From positions 1 to 28,139 of the forward strand of contig JAHHTL010000029.1 of NCBI GenBank assembly GCA_020024635.1: a DNA stretch of 28,139 bases, given 5' to 3'. The DNA is from Ruminococcus sp. Its GTDB lineage: Bacteria > Bacillota > Clostridia > Lachnospirales > Lachnospiraceae. A model generated the notes under the pieces. That model was not told where the DNA came from. It ran no database searches and saw only the letters and a program-made list of their open reading frames with translations. This document shows positions 1 to 6,871 of the stretch, one piece after another. The position numbers and the translations under genes are program-made. The number at the start of each line of letters is the position of its first letter. Within the stretch, counting starts at the first letter, position 1.

Positions 1-340
1 TATCTGCGGTATTGGCAGAACCAGACACACTTACATATTTGCTGTTGGACCCCAGTGCTGTAATATTATTACGTCCCCAAAAAGAATTACTAAACAAGTT
101 GGTTCCTGACGAATATGTAGAAGTATACTTGTCTGCAAAGGAAGTCAGCTTATCTGTAATATCACGAATCCCTTTCTGCTCCCACTGTAAAAGTGTCTTT
201 TGCTTCATCTGCTTTTCGATCTTCGCCATGGTTCCTGCACTCATGCCTTCGATCAATGCATCTCGATCCAGACCACTTGCAAGACCACCAAATCCTCTGA
301 TTGAATTACTTGTTGTTCCACTTAATCCACCGATGTTCAT
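1..340 (-). CDS. fliD: Flagellar hook-associated protein 2 (filament cap), N-terminal part only
   Basis: FliD caps the growing filament and guides flagellin folding after export through the flagellar type III system. The 113 visible residues begin MNIGGLSG and carry the FliD N-terminal signature: LASGLDRDALIEGM at about residues 21-34, a coiled-coil-like KIEKQMKQK stretch, then LLQWEQKGIRDITDKL and a following TSFADKY. The start is an ATG at 340 preceded by AAGGAG with good spacing. The gene runs off the left edge, so the rest of the coiled-coil domain and the cap domains are not seen. It is divergent from the parA-like gene at 477 and codirectional with the large operon to the right, but separated from it. 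A sigma-28-like box lies about 70 bases upstream, which fits its known class as a late flagellar gene. Confidence 0.9.
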   Translation of the reverse strand, partial: MNIGGLSGTTSNSIRGFGGLASGLDRDALIEGMSAGTMAKIEKQMKQKTLLQWEQKGIRDITDKLTSFADKYTSTYSSGTNLFSNSFWGRNNITALGSNSKYVSVSGSANTAD

Positions 341-407
341 ATTCGTTCTCCTTTGTTAATTTCTTTATCTGCATTCCATTTGTAATCACAATTTACTCTG
401 TACTTAT

Positions 408-434
408 TTATCGACATATAGTATACTTTAGTTA
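408..434 (-). promoter_or_regulatory. Possible sigma-28 (SigD/FliA) promoter for fliD
   Basis: Read on the minus strand, GTCGATAA (415 to 408) differs by one base from a GCCGATAA-type sigma-28 -10 box. Fifteen bases upstream is TAAC (434 to 431), one mismatch from the TAAA core of the -35 box. The site is about 70 bases upstream of the fliD start. FliD is a typical sigma-28 target and the sigma gene is in this window. The match is by eye only, and the region is AT-rich. Confidence 0.4.
417..427 (+). promoter_or_regulatory. Possible -10 element for the parA-comFB unit
   Basis: Two overlapping -10-like hexamers, TATAGT (417-422) and TATACT (422-427), lie 50-60 bases upstream of the parA-like start. 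No convincing -35 sits at 16-18 bases; TTTACT at 392-397 is 19 bases from the first. The palindromic AGTATACT (420-427) and GTTAAC (431-436) overlap the fliD promoter candidate on the other strand, so the two promoters would interfere or share control. Confidence 0.25.
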
Positions 435-476
435 ACAGTTTTACTATTACAAATGATACGAATGGAGGAATTTATT

Positions 477-1262
477 TTGGCTACTGTTATTGCTCTCACA
501 AACCAAAAAGGTGGGGTCGGCAAAACGACAACTTCTGGTGCGTTGGCCGCTGGCCTTGCCTCTTTTTATGATAAAAAAGTCTTAGCCATTGATTTGGACC
601 CTCAGGGAAACCTTGGTTTTAGTCTTGGAATAGATATTGAAGATGGCCCTACAATTCATGATGTTTTAAAAGGAAGCGTCTCCATAAGAGATGCCATCCA
701 AACGATCAACGGTTGTGACATCGTAACTTCCAACATCCTTTTAAGTAGTTCTGAGCTAGACTTTTCCGGATCCAATCGAGAGGTCTTGTTGAAAACAGCA
801 TTAAGTTCTGTTATGGACGACTACGATTATATTATCATCGATACGCCGCCGGCGCTTAACATTCTAACCATCAATGCTTATGCCACAGCGGATCATCTGA
901 TTATTCCTATGGCGCCAGAAATTTTAAGTCTCCTTGGCCTTACCCAATTAAAAGAAACGGTGGATTCCGTTCGGGAAAGTGTGAACCCACAGTTAAATGT
1001 ACTTGGAATTCTTTTAACAAAGTTTAATCGCCGTACCCTTCTTGCCAGAGAGGTGAATGAATTGGCTGAAAATATTGCACAGCAGATGGATAGCTGTGTC
1101 TTTGATGCGAAAATACGTTCTAGTGTATCCGTTGCAGAAGCACCTGCACATGGAGAAAGCATCTTTGAATACTCGCCTCGCTCAAATCCTGCGGCAGACT
1201 ATTCGGAATTTATAAAAGAAGTACTGCATAGAATTGGACACAGTACATCTAGGAGGATTTAA
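477..1262 (+). CDS. ParA/Soj-family ATPase (MinD/ParA superfamily)
   Basis: This is a dimerising, surface- or DNA-binding ATPase of the family that positions plasmids, chromosomes, chemoreceptor arrays or flagella. The deviant Walker A motif KGGVGKTT is at residues 11-18, the A' motif AIDLDPQGN at 37-45 and the Walker B YIIIDTPP at 118-125. The C-terminal SVAEAPAHG...FEYSPRSN stretch is typical of Soj-type ParA rather than FlhG/MinD. I chose the TTG at 477 because GGAGG (464-468) sits 8 bases upstream and the protein then begins ATVIALTNQKGG; in-frame ATGs at 453 and 462 precede or overlap that site. Length is 261 residues, normal for the family. The next gene follows after 2 bases, with its ribosome site inside this gene's last codons, so the two are co-translated. 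No parB-like gene or parS-like sites are visible here. The cargo is inferred, not shown: probably chemotaxis or flagellar components. Confidence 0.9.
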   Translation: MATVIALTNQKGGVGKTTTSGALAAGLASFYDKKVLAIDLDPQGNLGFSLGIDIEDGPTIHDVLKGSVSIRDAIQTINGCDIVTSNILLSSSELDFSGSNREVLLKTALSSVMDDYDYIIIDTPPALNILTINAYATADHLIIPMAPEILSLLGLTQLKETVDSVRESVNPQLNVLGILLTKFNRRTLLAREVNELAENIAQQMDSCVFDAKIRSSVSVAEAPAHGESIFEYSPRSNPAADYSEFIKEVLHRIGHSTSRRI

Positions 1263-1264
1263 AA

Positions 1265-1972
1265 ATGGCTAGAAAAACAAACAAAACAGCACATGTTCTC
1301 AATTTATTATCTGGGAACACCGCACAAAAATCCAATAAACCTGAAGAAACTCCAGAGGTAAAGGAAGAAAAAGCACCCGCTGTTTCTACTATCAAGATGG
1401 ACTCCACTGATAAAGAGGATCCGGTTTCTGATATAATTCACCAAAAGCTATTATCCGAATTATCGGATTTGATTGAAGAGGACACCCCCGAGCCTGTCGT
1501 CTTTAATCCAGAACTTACGATCGAGAAAGAAGACCCTCCTACTCCAATTCCCGAACTCACACTAACAGATGATGAAGAGGAACCTGTCTCACAGCCCGAG
1601 GCAGAAGAACTTCCCCCTAAAAAGGAACCAGAACTTCCTCCTGAGAAAGAACCAACACTCCCTCAAGAGCAGGAGCCAGAACTTCCTCCAAAGAAGGAAC
1701 CAGAATTCGTAAGATTAAATTTAATGGAGCGGATCGTAGAAGATAAAATCATCTACTATATGCGTCAGTTTGAGGTGTGCACTTGCGACCGATGTGTTGC
1801 TGATACCATAGCACTCACATTAAATGGTTTGCAGCCAAAGTACCTTGTTACACCACCTGCCGCCGTTGCGCCATTGATTAGTTTTTACACCAATAAATAT
1901 ATATCTGACATTACGGTAGAAGCTACAAAAGCTTGTCAGTATGTAAAAGAACACCCCCGTCACGAACTATAG
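1265..1972 (+). CDS. ComFB-domain protein with acidic Pro/Glu repeat linker, putative ParA partner
   Basis: The protein has 235 residues in three parts. A short basic N-terminal peptide (MARKTNKTAHVLNLLSG, 1-17) is followed by a long, probably disordered acidic linker. The linker holds four 8-residue repeats of the type LPPKKEPE (bases 1610-1705). The C-terminal domain (about 149-235) matches the ComFB family: NLMERIVEDKI, then CTCDRC (Cys 172, 174, 177), then ALTLNGLQPKYLVT, ending KACQYVKEHPRH. ComFB is known from the competence operon of Bacillus, and ComFB domains have recently been reported to bind cyclic dinucleotides; I cite this from memory. A basic peptide on a flexible linker beside a ParA resembles the way ParB- and ParP-type partners stimulate ParA, so I infer a partner role. 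AGGAGG at 1251-1256 gives the start. No signal peptide or membrane segment is present. Confidence 0.85.
   Translation: MARKTNKTAHVLNLLSGNTAQKSNKPEETPEVKEEKAPAVSTIKMDSTDKEDPVSDIIHQKLLSELSDLIEEDTPEPVVFNPELTIEKEDPPTPIPELTLTDDEEEPVSQPEAEELPPKKEPELPPEKEPTLPQEQEPELPPKKEPEFVRLNLMERIVEDKIIYYMRQFEVCTCDRCVADTIALTLNGLQPKYLVTPPAAVAPLISFYTNKYISDITVEATKACQYVKEHPRHEL
1610..1705 (+). repeat. Four tandem 24-base units coding LPPKKEPE-type octapeptides
   Basis: Units start at 1610, 1634, 1658 and 1682. Translated they are LPPKKEPE, LPPEKEPT, LPQEQEPE and LPPKKEPE. The first and last units encode identical peptides with some codon differences, so the array is not a very recent duplication. It forms the last part of the linker before the ComFB domain and would act as an extended charged spacer. 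Confidence 0.85.
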
Positions 1973-1981
1973 ATACACAGG

Positions 1982-2022
1982 AAAATAGCAGGTAAGAGAA
2001 TTTTTTCTCTTCCTGCTATTTT
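1982..2022. terminator. Bidirectional rho-independent terminator between convergent units
   Basis: AAAATAGCAGG (1982-1992) pairs with 2012-2022 and AAGAGAA (1994-2000) pairs with 2005-2011. One base (T1993) is bulged and the loop is TTTT. That gives an 18-pair stem with U-rich tracts on the plus side (TTTTTT then TCTATTTTTCC). The terminator lies 9 bases after the ComFB gene and 11 bases after the last operon gene, so it serves both transcripts. Confidence 0.85.
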
Positions 2023-2033
2023 TTCTATTTTTC

Positions 2034-3284
2034 CTATTTTTCTTCTGTGCTTCCAACTAAATTCTTCCATATGTTGTTTACTTCTTCTACACACTCCATA
2101 TATACTTGAGCCATAATATTGGTCTGTATTCCAAGTTCATCTGAAAGAACCTTGATTTGATTCCACTCTGCTCTTTCGTAACAAAGAAGAAGGTCATATA
2201 ATTTCCCTGCCTGACCAGTTTTGCTAATCAGCGCATCCTTGATTTCTTGAGAAACTGGGATTCCTTCCAAAATCTCTTCCATTGGTGCATCTATAATGTA
2301 TGGAAGCGTGGAGAACATCCCCAAAAGATAAGCATCCGATGCACTGATTTCAAAGTTTTTCACACGCTTCACAAGACTTGCCGCAAAACTTGCTCTTAAA
2401 AAGGATGTTTTCAACAATTCTTCTGAAGTTTCTTGCATTTCTTCTTCTTTGAAGCTTAAAAGGTATACCCATTGCTTTAACTGGCTAATTCCAACTCGTA
2501 CAATTGCCTGTCGAATAGACGTTGTCTCATTACGGCTGGAAAAATATGCAGAGTTTGCCATTTTTAATAATGCATAGGACAACGAAACATCTCGGCTGAT
2601 AATCTCGTCAAGAACATCTACATCTGGTTCATCTTTCATAATTTCCACGATCAACTGATATAGATTTCCTTGTAGATATTCTAATTTGCTAAGTTTTCCT
2701 GTTTTCTTCTCTGATATGTAACTTCCTTCTACATAATCAACCTTTAATTCCTTCGCAAAATCATATAATTCTTTTGTATTTACACCTGTCGCAATAAACT
2801 CCTTATTAAAACCGTGAGCCATTTCGATGATGTTATTCAACGAATTTCTGTGCTGTTGATCGGTCTTGTCCGAAATATTAACCTTGATATAATCCACATA
2901 CTCCAGCATGCTAAAATATTTTGGTGTGAACTGAAAATCATTGATCGCGAAACAATAGCCTTCTTCTCTGTATTTAGAAACAATCACAGATCCTAGCGGA
3001 TGAATAATCACGTTATCTTCAATTTGGATCACTATTTTATCTTTATCGAAAATCTTTGGCGTATTACGAAATAGTAACGATGGTGTAAAGGTCATATACG
3101 TCTTCTTCTCATTAAAGATTCGACCGGAGTTCTCTGTCAAAAATGAAATAATCGCATTTGCCGCTGCACTATCTGAACTAGAATTGTATAAGCTATCTGC
3201 ATCTAACTGAATAAGCAACTCATATCCTGTCACAGCATCATTTTTCATGCTTTTAATTGTCTGTCTTACTATGCATTTGTTCAT
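2034..3284 (-). CDS. EAL-HDOD signalling protein with degenerate EAL domain (YuxH/CdgJ type)
   Basis: Residues 1-200 form an EAL-like domain and about 203-400 an HDOD domain (ISRDVSLSYALLKMANSAYF, then the SIRQAIVRVGISQLKQWV stretch). Catalytic EAL positions are lost. The EAL motif reads YELL (21-24), the metal-binding DDFG region reads INDFQF (114-119), the KID motif reads KVN (134-136) and the AEGVE motif reads ATGVN (165-169). It is therefore unlikely to hydrolyse cyclic-di-GMP and more likely binds a partner or ligand; related EAL-HDOD proteins affect motility. The ATG at 3284 has AAGGGG 7 bases upstream and follows the cheV stop by one base. A longer TTG start at 3305 would run into cheV and lacks a site. 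It is the last gene of the operon. Confidence 0.85.
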   Translation of the reverse strand: MNKCIVRQTIKSMKNDAVTGYELLIQLDADSLYNSSSDSAAANAIISFLTENSGRIFNEKKTYMTFTPSLLFRNTPKIFDKDKIVIQIEDNVIIHPLGSVIVSKYREEGYCFAINDFQFTPKYFSMLEYVDYIKVNISDKTDQQHRNSLNNIIEMAHGFNKEFIATGVNTKELYDFAKELKVDYVEGSYISEKKTGKLSKLEYLQGNLYQLIVEIMKDEPDVDVLDEIISRDVSLSYALLKMANSAYFSSRNETTSIRQAIVRVGISQLKQWVYLLSFKEEEMQETSEELLKTSFLRASFAASLVKRVKNFEISASDAYLLGMFSTLPYIIDAPMEEILEGIPVSQEIKDALISKTGQAGKLYDLLLCYERAEWNQIKVLSDELGIQTNIMAQVYMECVEEVNNIWKNLVGSTEEK

Positions 3285-3285
3285 A

Positions 3286-4200
3286 TTAGATCCCCTTTCT
3301 TTCAAGTAAGGTATCCATTACCTCTACTAGATGTCCAATCTCAGGCTTTGAAAGCTGTTCGTCTGCTCCTAGTTGTTTTCCCTTTATCATCATTTCCGTA
3401 TTGATCAAGGATGAAAAAATAATCAATGGTGTTTTTTTCATAATCGAATCTTCTTTTACCAATTTCGTAAGACGATGTCCGTCCATCTTAGGCATCTCAA
3501 TATCCGTAATGATCAAACTGACTTTTTGGTCAAAATCTTCATCCTCTCGAATACTTTCCAGATAATCCCAAGCTTCTTGTCCATTATTAAATGCAACAAT
3601 ATTGTCATATCCCGCCTTAATAAGCGCTTCTTTGATCATTCTTGTCAAGAGGATAGAGTCCTCTGCCAATATAATACGGCTTTCTCTTCGATTTCTGTTA
3701 CCAAGAGCATTGATCTCAGACATCTGGATTCCTGTCTCAGGTGCAATATCCACAACAATCTTTTCAAAATCTAAAATTGTTACCAGTTTGTCGTCACATT
3801 GTGCGATTCCTGTTGCAACTCCCTCTTCGCCATATGTAATTGTTTTATCAGGCTTTTGAATATCTTTCCAAGAAATTCGACTGATTCCTACCACGCTATG
3901 TACTCGAAAAGCAATGTGCGTTTTATTAAAGTTTGTGATAATAAATAAATCTCTTGTCTTTTTCTCACTTTCTCGCCCGGTAAGATATTTCGGTAAGTCA
4001 ATTACAGTAAGAAGAATATCTCTTGGTTTAAAAATTCCTTCTACTGCTTCGTGAGAATGTGGTACAGGTTTTACATGATCTGCCATCATAATCTCTCTTA
4101 CCTTTGCAACATTAATCCCATACAACTCTCCATATACAGTAAACTGCATAATCTCAATTTCATTTGTCCCGGATTCTAACAAAATTTCTGTATCAGCCAT
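3286..4200 (-). CDS. cheV: Chemotaxis coupling protein CheV (CheW-REC fusion)
   Basis: An N-terminal CheW-like domain (about 15-155, with FTVYGELYGINVAKVREIM) would couple receptors to CheA. A C-terminal receiver domain (about 175-300) would be phosphorylated by CheA to tune adaptation. Receiver residues are intact: E180/D181, phospho-acceptor D233 in TDIEMP, S263/S264 and K285 in SKPE. Length is 304 residues, as usual for CheV. The ATG at 4200 has AAAGGAG upstream; an upstream ATG at 4224 would put that site inside the gene. No CheW or CheA gene is in the window, so CheV is the only coupling protein visible here. Confidence 0.95.
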   Translation of the reverse strand: MADTEILLESGTNEIEIMQFTVYGELYGINVAKVREIMMADHVKPVPHSHEAVEGIFKPRDILLTVIDLPKYLTGRESEKKTRDLFIITNFNKTHIAFRVHSVVGISRISWKDIQKPDKTITYGEEGVATGIAQCDDKLVTILDFEKIVVDIAPETGIQMSEINALGNRNRRESRIILAEDSILLTRMIKEALIKAGYDNIVAFNNGQEAWDYLESIREDEDFDQKVSLIITDIEMPKMDGHRLTKLVKEDSIMKKTPLIIFSSLINTEMMIKGKQLGADEQLSKPEIGHLVEVMDTLLERKGI

Positions 4201-4243
4201 AACATCCACTCCTTTTCTCTCCATGACCTTTTATGTGATTTCT

Positions 4244-4726
4244 CTAGATGATCCTCTCCTGTTTTCCAACTGTTCGGATCTTTACTTCGCCATTGGTCAA
4301 ATCAATGACCATAGTTCTGGCATAATTAGCGCCTGTATCTTCCCCTTTGATCCGAATTCCTTCTCTCAAAAGGATTTGCTTTACACTTCGGACATTACGT
4401 TCTCCTATGTTTCCAAGACCTCCCTGGCCTTTCATTTCAAACATTTTTGCCCCGCCTGCAATTTTACAAATCAATCTTCCTTTTACTGCACCAAAAGCAT
4501 ATAATTTACGAAGTGTCTCACGAATACCTGTATCTGCAAACTTCATACAATTGACATTCGTTGCTGTTCCAGCCTCAGGGAGCATGATATGAAGCAATGC
4601 TCCCAATTTAATCATTGGATCATAAAATGTGATTCCAACGCATGAGCCCAGTGCATAAGTAATAAGCGTACCTTCTTGTCGCGATATTTTCATATCCGCA
4701 ATACCCACTGATATCTGTTTGCTCAT
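4244..4726 (-). CDS. cheD: Chemoreceptor glutamine deamidase CheD
   Basis: CheD deamidates glutamines on methyl-accepting chemotaxis proteins and binds CheC, whose phosphatase activity it stimulates. The catalytic Cys29 lies in YALGSCVGIT and His46 in LLHIMLP, matching the family's Cys-His pair; IAGGAKMF and NIGERN follow as usual. The 160-residue length is normal. The start lies 3 bases after the cheC stop, with GGAG inside the cheC end, which suggests translational coupling with its partner. Confidence 0.95.
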   Translation of the reverse strand: MSKQISVGIADMKISRQEGTLITYALGSCVGITFYDPMIKLGALLHIMLPEAGTATNVNCMKFADTGIRETLRKLYAFGAVKGRLICKIAGGAKMFEMKGQGGLGNIGERNVRSVKQILLREGIRIKGEDTGANYARTMVIDLTNGEVKIRTVGKQERII

Positions 4727-4729
4727 ATA

Positions 4730-5350
4730 CTACTCCATTCCCATCTTTTTCATAAGGACATTCAATGATGTTACATCCGGAAGTAACAAAATATCTCCAC
4801 TTACTTCCTTTCCGTCCATAGCAAATTTGCCCTCTATAATCATAATCTTATCGGATTCTACTCCAAAAGCTGCCATTGGAAGGCTTAAAATTCCCCCTAG
4901 CATATTGACCGCCATCTGTGGAACAGAAAGCTGTATATCTACATTTGCCAACTGTGCTAAGGCATTCACATAAGACGACACCATAATATTTCCTATTTCC
5001 AACAACGCCGATTCCCCCATCTGAGAAATCTGATGTAATTTTTCTGTTTCATTGCCAAACATCTGCTTTAAAATTTCATCTGCAAAATCTGCCCTTAAAA
5101 TAAATAACATGATTCCATGAATATCATGAGACATCTCTACCAAAATCGCTGCCACGACTTCTTCTGGATTCCCCATACGATGAACCGCTTCATTAAATCC
5201 CAGTATCGAAACTTGTGGAATTTCCATACACACTTTTGTGGATAACATACTGGAAAGAGCCGTTGCGGCATTTCCACTTCCTATACTTCCAATTTCTTTC
5301 ATGATATCCAATTCGATTGAATTCATATCCTCATATTTCTGAATTGCCAT
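4730..5350 (-). CDS. cheC: CheY-P phosphatase CheC
   Basis: CheC dephosphorylates CheY-P and partners with CheD. The protein has 206 residues with two CheC/FliY/CheX-type motifs (Glu-x2-Asn-x22-Pro). The second is intact: E118, N121 and P144 (LLEIGN ... LSVP). The first reads E19-I-G-S22 with P45, so the usual Asn is Ser; this half may be weak or inactive. The motif GSIGSGNAATALS follows. An ATG start with a TAGGAG-like site lies 16 bases after the flgG stop. In Bacillus cheC lies between cheW and cheD; here cheW is not present. Confidence 0.93.
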   Translation of the reverse strand: MAIQKYEDMNSIELDIMKEIGSIGSGNAATALSSMLSTKVCMEIPQVSILGFNEAVHRMGNPEEVVAAILVEMSHDIHGIMLFILRADFADEILKQMFGNETEKLHQISQMGESALLEIGNIMVSSYVNALAQLANVDIQLSVPQMAVNMLGGILSLPMAAFGVESDKIMIIEGKFAMDGKEVSGDILLLPDVTSLNVLMKKMGME

Positions 5351-5366
5351 ATATTTCTCCTATTTA

Positions 5367-6077
5367 TTACTGTCGTAAGGTGTTAATTGTGCCTACTATC
5401 TCATCGGAAGTCTGTACCATTCGCATTGCATAAGAATACGCTCTCTGACTTTCTATTACTTGGCTCATTTCTTGTGCTAAGTCAACCCCTGATGCCTCTA
5501 ACGCATGATCTTTTATTTCTGCATTGGCATCCAAAATCGGATTTCCATTTTTAGGAGTCGGCTGAAATTCATTGTCACCCACACTAAGCATCCCATCTAA
5601 AACATTAAAACGATAAACCCCGATTTCTGCACTCAGCGTTCCATCCGCCACTTGAATCGGCTGTCCATTTTTATTTAGGACATAATTTCCATTATCATTT
5701 ACAAGAAAAAAGGTGTCTCCTCGCTGTGAAAGACTAAATCTTCCATTTCTTGTATATGTGATCTCATTATTGTTCGGATTCTGCAACATAAAAAATCCCG
5801 GTCCCTGAATTGCAAAATCATACGGGCTTTCTGTCGGATGTATCGCATTCGGTGTGAAATCTGTATTTGTCTTGGTAAGTATCGTTCCCGTTCCTGCCTG
5901 TATTGTAGTATCTTCCCCTTGGGCATTATTCAAATTGTAATGCATCAATTCAAAAAAGGTTGCATTCTTACTTTTGTAGCCATAATTATTGATATTCGCC
6001 ATGTTGTTGGCAACCACATCCATTCGCTTTTGCTGTGCTACGACGCCTTGCGCCGCTGTATAAAATGATGTATACAC
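5367..6077 (-). CDS. flgG: Flagellar basal-body rod protein, FlgG/FlhP type
   Basis: This is a distal rod protein, exported by the flagellar type III system without a cleaved signal. The N-terminal rod signature DVVANNMANINNYGYKS (about 20-36), the central FAIQGPGFFMLQ and the C-terminal VDLAQEMSQVIESQRAYSYAMRM segment define the FlgEFGHK family. Length is 236 residues. The start codon is GTG (6077), with AAGGAG 6 bases upstream and no nearby alternative ATG. It follows the FlgF-like gene by 27 bases. In Bacillus the equivalent pair is flhO-flhP. Which paralogue is truly FlgG is judged from order and motifs only. Confidence 0.85.
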   Translation of the reverse strand: MYTSFYTAAQGVVAQQKRMDVVANNMANINNYGYKSKNATFFELMHYNLNNAQGEDTTIQAGTGTILTKTNTDFTPNAIHPTESPYDFAIQGPGFFMLQNPNNNEITYTRNGRFSLSQRGDTFFLVNDNGNYVLNKNGQPIQVADGTLSAEIGVYRFNVLDGMLSVGDNEFQPTPKNGNPILDANAEIKDHALEASGVDLAQEMSQVIESQRAYSYAMRMVQTSDEIVGTINTLRQ

Positions 6078-6104
6078 GATATACTCCTTTCTACTTCTCT
6101 ATCT

Positions 6105-6845
6105 TTATAATGTACCTACCTGCACTGCTTTTCCCGTTAATTGATCGTACATTTTCAGCATCTGTGCCGCACTTTGTATGGTTCTTTGTCCACTCATCAT
6201 GGCGGTCATCTCTTCCACTAAGGAAACGTTTGAAGCTTCTATTTTTCTTTGATTGACAATTACATTCTGGGCATTTTGCGGCGCCCCATTCGCTCGAAAT
6301 ACACCGTTTGAACGTTTTTCAAGTTGTCCATAGTCCGCAAAATCTACAATCTGAAGCTGTCCATAAAATGCACCTGTGTCTGCGTGGTACAAATTTCCTC
6401 GACCGTCTGATGTAATCTGATCTGACGGCAAGTGAATCGGCCCATTTTGTCCCAACACTCGTCCAACACCTTCTAAGCATAGGTATCCTCCATTGTCAAT
6501 GCTAAAGGATCCGTTTCTTGAGTAAACCACACCATTTCCTGTTTGAATCACAAAAAAGCCATTGCCATTTAAGGCAAAATCCAAAGGATTGGATGTATCC
6601 CGTAATCCTCCTTGCTTGTAACTTGTGATTCGTTCATCCACTGTATCTACTCTGGACATTACCCCAATTTGATTTTTCCCATCTCGATCATATCGATAGA
6701 TCATCTCATCTCGAAATGTGGTTTCAATCAATTTATCATTTTTAAATCCCGGCGTAGAAACGTTTGCCATATTATTACCTATGACGTTCATTTTTCTATT
6801 TTGTGTAATCATATTTGCTGCCAAATCATAAAATCCTTGAAACAT
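6105..6845 (-). CDS. flgF: Flagellar basal-body rod protein, FlgF/FlhO type
   Basis: This second FlgEFGHK-family rod subunit has 246 residues. It shows NVIGNNMANVSTPGFKN near the start, FALNGNGFFVIQ centrally and a C-terminal ASNVSLVEEMTAMMSGQRTIQSAAQM helix that packs in the rod core. The central section is shorter than in hook protein, as expected for proximal rod FlgF. It starts 26 bases after the sigma-28 stop, with an AGAGAAGGAGAGG-like site. Placing the rod pair after the sigma gene is common in Clostridia. Confidence 0.83.
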   Translation of the reverse strand: MFQGFYDLAANMITQNRKMNVIGNNMANVSTPGFKNDKLIETTFRDEMIYRYDRDGKNQIGVMSRVDTVDERITSYKQGGLRDTSNPLDFALNGNGFFVIQTGNGVVYSRNGSFSIDNGGYLCLEGVGRVLGQNGPIHLPSDQITSDGRGNLYHADTGAFYGQLQIVDFADYGQLEKRSNGVFRANGAPQNAQNVIVNQRKIEASNVSLVEEMTAMMSGQRTIQSAAQMLKMYDQLTGKAVQVGTL

Positions 6846-6871
6846 CCTTACCTCTCCTTCTCTATCATTTG

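Noticed and set aside
12..359. Open frame on the plus strand over the fliD start
   Set aside because: It is antisense to a clear FliD N-terminus with a good ribosome site, and its translation shows no recognisable domain.
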